From NCBI GenBank assembly GCA_963807155.1, contig CAWEAZ010000038.1:124001-188000 (forward strand): 64,000 bases of DNA, written 5' to 3'. Position 1 is the first letter of the stretch. Every line of letters begins with the position of its first letter. The translations under genes were made by a program, and so were the position numbers. The notes under the pieces were generated by a model. It was not told the DNA's origin. It ran no database searches and was given only the letters and a program-made list of their open reading frames with translations. Of this stretch, positions 1 to 7,368 are shown piece after piece. This DNA is from JACCZX01 sp963807155. Lineage in GTDB: Bacteria > Pseudomonadota > Gammaproteobacteria > Burkholderiales > Burkholderiaceae_F.

Positions 1-380
1 TTCTCGTGATTGCGATCGCATGTTCTAGCGGTGCGATGCTGTTATGGCCGATGCTTCGAAGCCGAGTATCCGGGCCTGCGCTGACCACACTGCAGGTGAC
101 CCAGCTGATCAACGGAAAGAATGCAACGATTGTCGACATTCGCCCGCCGGAGGAATTTGCCAAAGGCTCTTTGCCGAACGCACGCAACTTGCCGGCGGAT
201 AAGGTCAAAGCTGGCGCCGGTGCGTTGAAGAAAGACAAGCCGGTGATCGTTGTTTGTGCCAATGGTCGATCAGCAGGGAGCGTCGCGGCACAGTTGCGGT
301 CCAACGGCTTCAATGAGGTTTTTGTTTTAGCAGGAGGTCTTGCGGCGTGGCGTGAAGCAGGATTACCGATCAGAACATGA
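1..380 (+). CDS. Rhodanese-like domain protein, 5' end outside the window
   Basis: This single rhodanese domain protein probably handles sulfane sulfur. The reading frame is open to the left edge, so the true start lies upstream; codons run from base 3. The visible N-terminus is the end of a hydrophobic segment (around SGAMLLWPML), which fits a membrane-anchored rhodanese. The catalytic-loop cysteine is in VVCANGRSAGS, and the domain ends with the usual GGLAAW and GLP motifs. The stop overlaps the upstream ATG of the glutaredoxin frame. Membrane-anchored rhodaneses next to grxC and secB are a common betaproteobacterial arrangement. The substrate cannot be inferred. Confidence 0.85.
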   Translation, partial: LVIAIACSSGAMLLWPMLRSRVSGPALTTLQVTQLINGKNATIVDIRPPEEFAKGSLPNARNLPADKVKAGAGALKKDKPVIVVCANGRSAGSVAAQLRSNGFNEVFVLAGGLAAWREAGLPIRT

Positions 381-391
381 CGGAGATTCGA

Positions 392-655
392 ATGACCGTG
401 CCCATCATCATGTACAGCACCGGGACGTGCCCGTTTTGCGAGCGCGCCGAAGCGCTGCTGAAGGCACGCGGTGTTGTGCATATCGAAAAGGTCAGGGTCG
501 ATCTGGAGCCGGCGCGGCGCGATGAAATGACCACACGAACCGGGGGGCGCCGTACGGTGCCGCAGATTTTTATCGGAGAAACGCACGTTGGCGGCTTCGA
601 CGATTTATCGGCGCTGGATCGAGCCGGAAAGCTCACTCAACTGCTCGCCGCGTAA
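392..655 (+). CDS. grxC: Glutaredoxin 3
   Basis: Small cytosolic thiol-disulfide oxidoreductase of 87 residues, reduced by glutathione. The redox motif CPFC lies near the N-terminus (TGTCPFCERAEALL), and the GSH-binding TVPQIFI with the cis-proline and a GG-x-DD element (HVGGFDDL) follow. I chose the ATG at 392 because GGAG sits six bases upstream. An in-frame ATG at 377 overlaps the rhodanese stop and would add five residues. It lies between a rhodanese and secB, the usual betaproteobacterial context. Confidence 0.93.
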   Translation: MTVPIIMYSTGTCPFCERAEALLKARGVVHIEKVRVDLEPARRDEMTTRTGGRRTVPQIFIGETHVGGFDDLSALDRAGKLTQLLAA

Positions 656-666
656 CAAGGAAACCA

Positions 667-1194
667 ATGAACGACACCAATCCCACCATCGGCGCCGCCA
701 GCCCCACCGCCGCGGAGCAAGCCCCGGTATTTCAGCTGCAACGCGTCTACCTGAAGGATGCGTCGCTTGAGATGCCGCACGCGCCGCGTATTTTTCTCGA
801 AGCCGAGGCGCCGTCCGTCGATATTCAGCTGGAGGTCAGCAATGAGCCGGTGATCGATGCGGTGCACGAGGTTGTCGTGCGCGTGACGGCGACTGCGAAG
901 GTCAAGGACAAGGTTCTGTTTCTGGTGGAAGGCAAGCAGGGCGGCATTTTCGAAATTCGCAATCTGAGCAGCGAACAGATGGGCCCGGTGCTCGGCGTCG
1001 TGTGCCCTGGAATCATTTATCCGTATCTGCGTGCCAACATTGCGGACTTGATATCACGCACCGGCTTGCCTGCGATCCATCTTGCCGAGATCAACTTCGA
1101 GGCGTTCTATTCACAAAAGATGGCAGCGATGCAGCAACAGGCGGGTGCCGCTCCGGCTGTCAGCACCACCGGCAACGGCGTGGCTAGCGCGTGA
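667..1194 (+). CDS. secB: Protein-export chaperone SecB
   Basis: Tetrameric cytosolic chaperone that keeps preproteins unfolded and hands them to SecA. The protein has 175 residues with a short low-complexity N-terminus. Family hallmarks include FQLQRVYLKDASLEMPHAP, the CPGIIYPYLRANIADL region and the LAEINFEAFY strand. The C-terminal tail is rich in Gln, Ala and Gly. It starts 11 bases after grxC behind an AAGGAAACC ribosome binding site, so the genes are probably co-transcribed. Confidence 0.96.
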   Translation: MNDTNPTIGAASPTAAEQAPVFQLQRVYLKDASLEMPHAPRIFLEAEAPSVDIQLEVSNEPVIDAVHEVVVRVTATAKVKDKVLFLVEGKQGGIFEIRNLSSEQMGPVLGVVCPGIIYPYLRANIADLISRTGLPAIHLAEINFEAFYSQKMAAMQQQAGAAPAVSTTGNGVASA

Positions 1195-1220
1195 TTACCG
1201 CTTAACTGAGCGAGCGTTGC

Positions 1221-2225
1221 TTGAACGTTGCCGTGCTCGGCGCGGGTGCGTGGGGTACGGCGATCGCAGTTGCGCTTAGCGCCCGGCATTCGGTCATCTT
1301 GTACGCACGCAACCGTGAGCAATGCGCTGGCCTCAGCCGCGACCGAGTTAACGCGAAGTACCTGCCGACGCTCGCATTACCGGAAACGCTGCACTTCACC
1401 GACGATCTGCGCAAAGCAGTTCAGTACAGCGCGTCTGCGAACGGCCTGACTTTTATTGCAACGCCTACCGACGCGTTGCGCTCCGTTGTTCGTGCCGTCA
1501 GAGAGATCGCGCCAGATGTGCCACTGGCTTGGTTGTGCAAGGGGTTTGAACAATCAAGTGAGCAGTTGCCGCATCAAATCGTCCGCGAAGAATTGGGTGA
1601 TCGTGCCAACGTGGGACCACTATCGGGGCCCAGCTTCGCAATCGAAGTCGCGTGTGGCTTGCCCACGGCTCTGACGGTCGCCGGCGCTCCCGAATTTTGC
1701 GAACGCGTCACCGAAGCGTTGCATGGTGGCGCGCTTCGCATTTATTCGACCGACGATGTCGCGGGGGTCGAAGTAGGCGGCGCCGTCAAGAATGTCATGG
1801 CAATAGCCACCGGGATCTCGGATGCACTCGAGCTTGGCCTCAATGCGCGCGCTGCCCTGATCACGCGCGGGCTGGCCGAGATCACTCGCTTCGGCGTTGC
1901 GCTTGGTGCGCGCGCCGAAACGTTTACGGGCCTGACCGGCATGGGCGATTTGATTCTGACGGCGACCGGTGATCTCTCGCGCAACCGCAAGGTGGGCTTG
2001 GCCCTTGGACGCGGCGCGACGATAGAAGCCGCGGTTGCCGATCTTGGTCACGTGGCCGAAGGCGTGCGTTCGGCGCACGCCGTGTTGACACGCGCCCGCC
2101 AGTCCGATGTCGACATGCCGATTACCGAGGCCGTTTGCGCTGTGCTCGACGGTGCTTTGACGCCGTCGGAGGCGCTGCATGCGCTGCTAGCGCGCGAGCC
2201 GAAGGTCGAGGTGCAATTGTCGTGA
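1221..2225 (+). CDS. gpsA: Glycerol-3-phosphate dehydrogenase [NAD(P)+]
   Basis: Reduces dihydroxyacetone phosphate to sn-glycerol 3-phosphate for phospholipid synthesis. The protein has 334 residues, the usual family length. The N-terminal Rossmann motif is GAGAWGTA; GPSFAIEVACGLPTA and KNVMAIATGISDALELG mark the catalytic domain, with the catalytic lysine in VGGAVKNVMA. The start appears to be TTG at 1221, giving LNVAVLGAGAWG after formyl-Met substitution; no ATG or GTG sits nearer. The stop overlaps the GTG of the next gene, suggesting translational coupling. Confidence 0.94.
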   Translation: MNVAVLGAGAWGTAIAVALSARHSVILYARNREQCAGLSRDRVNAKYLPTLALPETLHFTDDLRKAVQYSASANGLTFIATPTDALRSVVRAVREIAPDVPLAWLCKGFEQSSEQLPHQIVREELGDRANVGPLSGPSFAIEVACGLPTALTVAGAPEFCERVTEALHGGALRIYSTDDVAGVEVGGAVKNVMAIATGISDALELGLNARAALITRGLAEITRFGVALGARAETFTGLTGMGDLILTATGDLSRNRKVGLALGRGATIEAAVADLGHVAEGVRSAHAVLTRARQSDVDMPITEAVCAVLDGALTPSEALHALLAREPKVEVQLS

Positions 2226-2887
2226 CGCCGCGCGCTGTTTGTGTGTTCTGCGGTTCGCAGCCGGGACGGCGGGAAGACTATGTAGCGGCGGCGCGCGCCA
2301 TGGCACGCTTGCTCGCACAAAACGGGATCGAGCTTGTATACGGTGGCGGGCACGTCGGATTAATGGGTGCGCTCGCGGACGAAGCGCTGATGCACGGCGG
2401 CCGCGTGGTCGGCGTCATTCCCGAGCATCTGATGCGCCCCGAGGTCGCTCATCAGGGATTGACCGAGCTGATCGTCGTCGACTCGATGCACACGCGCAAG
2501 CAGACGATGGCGTTGCGCAGCGATGCTTTTATCGTGCTACCCGGCGGCTTTGGCACGATCGAAGAAATGTTCGAAATGTTGACATGGCTGCAACTGCGGC
2601 TGCAGGACAAGCCGGTCGGGCTTCTGAACGTCGAGGGTTACTTTGACTCGTTGCTGCAGTTCTTGGAGCACGCAGCGAACGAAGGGCTGATCAGACGCGA
2701 GCATCGCGATCTGCTGCGCGTCGAGCACACGCCGGCGCGCTTGCTTGCTCTATTGGCTGCCGACATGGCTCACGCGCAGTCGACGCACCCGCCGACAACA
2801 TCTCGTTGGGATAGAAGCGCGTCAACTTCCGCCCGAATAGCGAGCCTGACGCCACGCTTCGAAGATCACGACAGCGACGGCGTTTGA
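2222..2887 (+). CDS. LOG-family nucleoside 5'-monophosphate phosphoribohydrolase (TIGR00730)
   Basis: Cytosolic Rossmann-fold enzyme of the LOG (lonely guy) family, which cleaves cytokinin riboside or purine nucleoside monophosphates. The signature PGGFGTIEEMFEMLTW is intact and the N-terminus AVCVFCGSQPG is typical. The start is GTG at 2222, overlapping the gpsA stop. The last 25 or so residues look unrelated to the family. They run 66 bases into the convergent trmL, so the natural stop may have been lost or shifted. Confidence 0.88.
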   Translation: MTPRAVCVFCGSQPGRREDYVAAARAMARLLAQNGIELVYGGGHVGLMGALADEALMHGGRVVGVIPEHLMRPEVAHQGLTELIVVDSMHTRKQTMALRSDAFIVLPGGFGTIEEMFEMLTWLQLRLQDKPVGLLNVEGYFDSLLQFLEHAANEGLIRREHRDLLRVEHTPARLLALLAADMAHAQSTHPPTTSRWDRSASTSARIASLTPRFEDHDSDGV

Positions 2888-3292
2888 AAGATTCAAGCTG
2901 CGGTTGCCCGGACGCATCGGCAACCGGATTCTTTGGATCGACTCAAATCGTTCACGGATGCCGTCGGAGAGCCCAGCGGTTTCGTTACCGAAGACAAACC
3001 AATCGTTCGGTTTGAATTCAACGTCCCCGATCAGACGTGCGCCGCGCGTCGTTAACGCAAACGTGCGCTCGGCAGGTGGGTTCTCGCTGGCAATGAGGGC
3101 ATCGAAGCTCGCGTGCAATTTGACCGCCGCGAATTCGTGATAGTCCAATCCGGCGCGCCGCAGCTGCCTGTCGTCGAGGTCAAAGCCCAGCGGTGAAACG
3201 AGGTGCAACCGAGCTCCGGTATTGGCTGCGAGCCGAATGACGTTGCCGGTATTAGGTGGGATCTCCGGCTCGACTAGAACGATGTTGAACAT
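2822..3292 (-). CDS. trmL: tRNA (cytidine(34)-2'-O)-methyltransferase
   Basis: SPOUT-class methyltransferase of 156 residues that methylates the ribose at the wobble position of leucine tRNAs. Typical motifs are NIVLVEPEIPPNTGNVIRL at the N-terminus, VFGNETAGLS in the knot, and IRLPMRPGNRSLNLSNAVAV near the C-terminus. Its 3' end overlaps the convergent LOG-family gene. It lies four bases downstream of comF, so comF-trmL is a probable operon. Confidence 0.95.
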   Translation of the reverse strand: MFNIVLVEPEIPPNTGNVIRLAANTGARLHLVSPLGFDLDDRQLRRAGLDYHEFAAVKLHASFDALIASENPPAERTFALTTRGARLIGDVEFKPNDWFVFGNETAGLSDGIRERFESIQRIRLPMRPGNRSLNLSNAVAVVIFEAWRQARYSGGS

Positions 3293-3296
3293 CGTG

Positions 3297-3998
3297 CTAC
3301 GGAGTTCGCGCGACGATCAAGTTGTGAACCTGCGACGCGCCGGCCTGTTTGAGCACACGCGCTACTTCATTGAGCGTGTTGCCGGTCGTCATCACGTCGT
3401 CAACGACGAAAACGTGGCCGTTGACGCTTCCTTCGACAGCAAACGCGCCGCGAACATTGCGCCGCCGCTCATTCAGCGCGAGAGTTTGTTGTGGCGCAGT
3501 GTGCCGGACGCGCAGTAATCGGTCGACGACGAGACGGTGGCCGGCGGCCGACGCAAAAGCGCGCGCTATGTGGTGCGATTGATTGAATCCGCGCTGACGC
3601 ATGCGCTCGAACGCGAGCGGCACCGGGATGACGACACCATCTTTTGCGAAAGGCGATGGCGCTGATCGACTCGCCAACAATTGGCCAAAAAACTGCGCGA
3701 GATCCAATCGGGCGGTGAACTTCAGCGCCATCACCATTCCGTCGACGGGCGAAACATAGTCAGCCAGCGTCATCGTTGTATCGAAGTGCGGCGTATCGGC
3801 CAGGCAGCGCCCGCAGATGCGCGGCGCGCCCGATTTGGCGTTCAGTAGGCGTATCGCGCAGCGCTCGCAACGCGCGGTTTCGAGGGAAAAAAAATCGGTT
3901 TCGCAATGCTGGCAAATTGAAGTCGACGGTGCGCCGGGTTCAAGTCCGCACACGACACAGGTCGTCGGTAGCAACCGGTACGCTAGAGAACGCAACAT
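3297..3998 (-). CDS. comF: ComF-family phosphoribosyltransferase-like protein
   Basis: The ComF family is linked to DNA uptake and use of external DNA. The 233 residues start MLRSLAYRLLP; a longer in-frame extension upstream would run into the divergent bioC and is unlikely. A zinc-binding module (CVVCG, CQHC, CERC, CGRC) precedes the phosphoribosyltransferase domain, whose PRPP-binding loop is VFVVDDVMTTGNT. Its start is about 37 bases from the divergent bioC start, so the two promoters share a short region. Confidence 0.92.
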   Translation of the reverse strand: MLRSLAYRLLPTTCVVCGLEPGAPSTSICQHCETDFFSLETARCERCAIRLLNAKSGAPRICGRCLADTPHFDTTMTLADYVSPVDGMVMALKFTARLDLAQFFGQLLASRSAPSPFAKDGVVIPVPLAFERMRQRGFNQSHHIARAFASAAGHRLVVDRLLRVRHTAPQQTLALNERRRNVRGAFAVEGSVNGHVFVVDDVMTTGNTLNEVARVLKQAGASQVHNLIVARTP

Positions 3999-4035
3999 GG
4001 GTCCGCTGAGGATAGCTGCATATACTCGATCGACG

Positions 4036-4983
4036 ATGCCGCTTGGTCCAGGCTCCTCCGAACTAACGCCAACGATGGTCGCGCCGCCGCGAATTCCGGC
4101 ACGCGTAGCCACCGTTCGGCGTCAGTTTGATGCGCGTGCTGAACGTTTCGGCGAACGGGCGGCATTGCCGCGAGAAGTGGGCAGGCGACTGATCGAGCGA
4201 TTGCAATACATCAGGCTCGCGCCGCGCCGCATCTTGGATGTAGGTTGCGGCGCAGCCGAGACGCGCGGACCGTTGTTGTTCCAGTACCCGCAAGCCGACT
4301 GGATCGGACTCGACATTTCGGAGCGCATGTTGAAAACCGTCGCGGCGGATCCGTTGCGGGCACGAGCCCGTCGCTGGCTGCGGGGCACGTGGTCGCACCG
4401 CGTGGCAGGTGACGCCGGACGATTGCCAATTGCCGATGACAGTATCGACCTCGTATTTTCGAACTTAATGCTGCATTGGCATCCGGAACCGCATGCCGTG
4501 TTTCCCGAGTGGAAGCGGGTGCTCAAGACCGACGGCCTGCTGATGTTCAGCTGCTTCGGTCCGGACACTCTGAAGGAACTGCGTGCTGCCGCCGCGCACG
4601 CCCTTCCCAATTCGCGCCCAATGCCGTTCGTCGACATGCACGACTTCGGCGACATGATGGTCGCAAGCGGTTTTGCGACCCCGGTGATGGATGCGGAGAT
4701 CATCACGCTCACCTACGCGTCGCCGGAGGAGTTGTTGCGCGAAGTGCGCGCTCTGGGCGGTAATCCGCGCGACGATCGCGCGCAATCGCTGCCTTCCGGT
4801 CGGCAGGCGCGCCAAATGCTTGGGGCACTGGAAGCGCAACGCGGTGAGGACGGGCGGCTTCGACTAACCTTTGAGGTCGCCTATGGTCATGCGTGGAAGC
4901 CGATGCCCAGCAAAAGCAGCAGGGATAACGGCGATCACGGTCGAGACGCTTCGCGCCGAGTTGGCGAGCCGCAACCGAGCTAA
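4036..4983 (+). CDS. bioC: Malonyl-[acyl-carrier protein] O-methyltransferase
   Basis: Class I SAM-dependent methyltransferase that starts biotin synthesis by methylating malonyl-ACP. The SAM-binding motif is ILDVGCGAAETRGPL, followed by GLDISERML, and DLVFSNLMLHWHPEP is characteristic of BioC. The FEVAYGHAWKP close is also typical; a charged tail of about 25 residues follows. The start is uncertain between ATG 4036 and ATG 4075; neither has a clear ribosome binding site. No other bio gene is visible nearby. It is divergent from comF. Confidence 0.9.
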   Translation: MPLGPGSSELTPTMVAPPRIPARVATVRRQFDARAERFGERAALPREVGRRLIERLQYIRLAPRRILDVGCGAAETRGPLLFQYPQADWIGLDISERMLKTVAADPLRARARRWLRGTWSHRVAGDAGRLPIADDSIDLVFSNLMLHWHPEPHAVFPEWKRVLKTDGLLMFSCFGPDTLKELRAAAAHALPNSRPMPFVDMHDFGDMMVASGFATPVMDAEIITLTYASPEELLREVRALGGNPRDDRAQSLPSGRQARQMLGALEAQRGEDGRLRLTFEVAYGHAWKPMPSKSSRDNGDHGRDASRRVGEPQPS

Positions 4984-5044
4984 ATAAGCTCGGCAACACG
5001 AAGATAGATAGTCACTGCAATGCATTCAACCAACGGAGTATTCG

Positions 5045-5533
5045 ATGTCAATCATTTCGTTTTTCAAGGAAGCCGGCGAAAAACTCTTCGGCAAGAAAGC
5101 ACAGGCAGCCCAAAGTGAGGCGGCAGACCCAGCGGCGATCGACGCCGCCAATCGGGAAGCCGCTACTGCGATCGAGAATTACATCAAATCGATGGGGCTG
5201 ACCGCGACCGGTCTCACGGTGACCTACGACGGCGCAAAGGCGACTGCCAAGGTCTTCGGGATCGCCAAGGATCAGGCGACCAAGGAGAAAATAATTCTGG
5301 CTGCCGGCAACGTGCACGGTATTGCCGCCGTCGACGACAACATGACGGTCGACTTGTCGCAGCCCGAATCGAAGTACTACACCGTAGTCAAAGGCGACAC
5401 GCTGTCCAAGATCGCGAAGGAGTTCTACGGTGACGCTAACGCGTACCAGAAAATTTTCGAGGCGAACAAGCCGATGCTGACGCATCCGGACAAGATCTAT
5501 CCGGGACAGAACCTGAGAATTCCGCCCAAGTAG
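5045..5533 (+). CDS. BON and LysM domain protein (Kbp/YgaU-like)
   Basis: This 162-residue protein carries a BON domain (about residues 35-100) and a C-terminal LysM domain (about 112-160, YTVVKGDTLSKIAKEFYG...PGQNLRIPP). The E. coli homologue Kbp binds potassium; that is family knowledge and is not visible here. There is no signal peptide, so it is probably cytosolic like Kbp. A GGAG ribosome binding site precedes the ATG. It stands alone between bioC and the cytochrome oxidase locus. Confidence 0.9.
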   Translation: MSIISFFKEAGEKLFGKKAQAAQSEAADPAAIDAANREAATAIENYIKSMGLTATGLTVTYDGAKATAKVFGIAKDQATKEKIILAAGNVHGIAAVDDNMTVDLSQPESKYYTVVKGDTLSKIAKEFYGDANAYQKIFEANKPMLTHPDKIYPGQNLRIPPK

Positions 5534-5637
5534 TCGCTTTCGAGCGCAGGCTGGTGGCTGCGGACGGTAGCGGCCACCGAATTGCGACGCGTGCATGTGC
5601 GAGTCGCGGGTTGCGTACGCGAGGCATGCCCTCCTCG

Positions 5638-5665
5638 CTTACGCCGACAGCGGCGCCTATATAAT
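5638..5665 (+). promoter_or_regulatory. Candidate sigma-70 promoter for the DUF2244 gene
   Basis: A perfect TATAAT hexamer at 5660-5665 lies ten bases upstream of the ATG at 5675. A weak CTTACG (5638-5643) sits 16 bases further upstream as a possible -35 element. If used, transcription would start at or within a few bases of the start codon, making the mRNA nearly leaderless. Confidence 0.4.
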
Positions 5666-5674
5666 CCGCCGCCA

Positions 5675-6160
5675 ATGTCTGACCCAACTTCCGAAGCAAA
5701 CACCTGGTTGATCAAGCGAAATTGCTCGGCTGGCCCGCGTCAGCTGGCAGTGGTATTCGGGTCGTTGGTCGCCGTTTCGTTTGCGTTCGGTCTGGGCTTT
5801 GCCGCTTTCGGGTTATGGATGGTGCTTCCCTTCGTGGGTCTCGAGTTGATTGCGGTAGGCGCTGCATTCTTATGCTACGGATGGCATGCCGCCGATTTCG
5901 AACGCATTGCGATCGAACCACAAGTCCTGTCGGTAGAGCATGTCGAGGGCGCGCGTACCCATCGGTGGGAGTTTGATCCGCGCGTATCGCATGTTCAGGT
6001 TGAGACGCACGGCCGCAGATGGGGCCAGCGCGTGCGTGTCTTCCTGTTGGCGCCGGCAACCAGGCTTGAGCTGGGGCGATATTTACTCGACCAAAGACGC
6101 CTGATGCTCGGGTACGAGGTCAACGGAGCGCTGATGCGGGCGCGTGGTGGAGCACTGTGA
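5675..6160 (+). CDS. DUF2244 membrane protein
   Basis: Protein of 161 residues with two adjacent membrane segments (about residues 30-52 and 55-75) and a C-terminal cytosolic part with EGARTHRWEFDPRV and WGQRVRVFLLAPATRLELG. This matches DUF2244 proteins, which recur next to cytochrome c oxidase genes in proteobacteria. The biochemical function is unknown. It lies directly upstream of coxB, on the same strand and 46 bases apart, which suggests a role in oxidase assembly or membrane integration. Confidence 0.85.
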   Translation: MSDPTSEANTWLIKRNCSAGPRQLAVVFGSLVAVSFAFGLGFAAFGLWMVLPFVGLELIAVGAAFLCYGWHAADFERIAIEPQVLSVEHVEGARTHRWEFDPRVSHVQVETHGRRWGQRVRVFLLAPATRLELGRYLLDQRRLMLGYEVNGALMRARGGAL

Positions 6161-6206
6161 CGCGGTCGCAGGTCGATGTAGTACAAACAATGGCGATGAA
6201 CCGGCA

Positions 6207-7340
6207 ATGAAACTTGGCCATGCAGTCCTCGGTAGTGGGCGACGTATCGCGCCAGCAGCGCTTTTCGTCGTCGCGGGCAACGCCGTAGCAGCGATCCAGA
6301 GCCGCTACAACCTGCCGCCGCCGGCCAGCAAGCTGGCGGAAGACATTTACTCGCTGCATGATTTCATGCTGATCATCTGCGGCGCCATTTTCATCCTCGT
6401 TTTTGGCGTGATGTTTTACTCGATCTGGAAGCACCGGAAATCGAAAGGCGCAGTCGCGGCGAATTGGCACGAGAACACGATGGTCGAGATTGTGTGGACC
6501 GTGATCCCGTTCATCATCATCATCTTGATGGCACTGCCTGCAACGCGCACTGTCGTGGCGATGAAGGACACCAGTAACGCTGACCTGACGGTAAAGGCGA
6601 CCGGCTACCAGTGGCAGTGGGGATACGACTACATCCGCGGCGAAGGCGAGGGCATTGGATTCCTCTCACGGCTCGCAACACCTCGCGCGCAGATCGAGGG
6701 CAATGAACCGAAGACCGCGAACTACTTAAGCGAAGTGACCGAGCCCTTGGTTGTGCCGGTCAATCGAAAGGTTCGCATCATCACCACCGCAAACGACGTG
6801 ATTCATGCGTGGGCCGTGCCTGCGCTCGGTGTCAAGCAGGACGCAATTCCAGGTTTTACGCGTGACGCTTGGTTTCGCGCCGAGCAAACCGGAACGTTCT
6901 ATGGCCGGTGTTACGAGCTGTGCGGTAAGGATCACGCGTTTATGCCGATCGCGGTCCAGGTCGTATCAGCTGAGGACTACACGAAGTGGGTGGCGAACCG
7001 CAAGCAGGCAATGGCCGCACTCGCCGACGACCCCACGAAGGTGTGGACGCAAGCCGACCTTGCCGCACGGGGTGAGAAGGTCTACCAGGCGAATTGCCAG
7101 GTGTGTCATCAGCCGACGGGTTTGGGCTTGCCACCCGCGTTTCCGCCGCTTGCCGGCAGCAAGGTGGTTGCGAACACGCCCGAGCTGCTGCAGATTTTAT
7201 TAAACGGCCGCAACGCGATGCCTGCGTGGAAGGCCTTGTCCGATGTTGAATTGAGCGCGGTGGCGACTCACGTCAAGAGTTCGTTCGGCAACAAGGGCGG
7301 GATCGTGCAGCCGACCGAGTTCCGTGCCGCACGCAAATGA
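6207..7340 (+). CDS. coxB: Cytochrome c oxidase subunit II with fused cytochrome c domain
   Basis: Subunit II takes electrons from cytochrome c through its CuA centre. The 377 residues begin with a signal-like hydrophobic stretch. Two membrane helices follow (about 50-75 and 95-115). The periplasmic cupredoxin domain contains the CuA ligands in CYELCGKDHAFM. A fused C-terminal cytochrome c domain has the heme motif CQVCH (about residue 297), giving a caa3-like subunit. I took the ATG at 6207; a longer in-frame extension from 6144 lacks support. It heads the oxidase operon. Confidence 0.96.
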   Translation: MKLGHAVLGSGRRIAPAALFVVAGNAVAAIQSRYNLPPPASKLAEDIYSLHDFMLIICGAIFILVFGVMFYSIWKHRKSKGAVAANWHENTMVEIVWTVIPFIIIILMALPATRTVVAMKDTSNADLTVKATGYQWQWGYDYIRGEGEGIGFLSRLATPRAQIEGNEPKTANYLSEVTEPLVVPVNRKVRIITTANDVIHAWAVPALGVKQDAIPGFTRDAWFRAEQTGTFYGRCYELCGKDHAFMPIAVQVVSAEDYTKWVANRKQAMAALADDPTKVWTQADLAARGEKVYQANCQVCHQPTGLGLPPAFPPLAGSKVVANTPELLQILLNGRNAMPAWKALSDVELSAVATHVKSSFGNKGGIVQPTEFRAARK

Positions 7341-7368
7341 ACCACAGCAAGAAACGTCAGGAAACTCG

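Noticed and set aside
5552..5578. GGTGGC/GCCACC inverted repeat after the LysM gene as a terminator
   Set aside because: Only six bases pair, the loop is 15 bases and no T-run follows on either strand.
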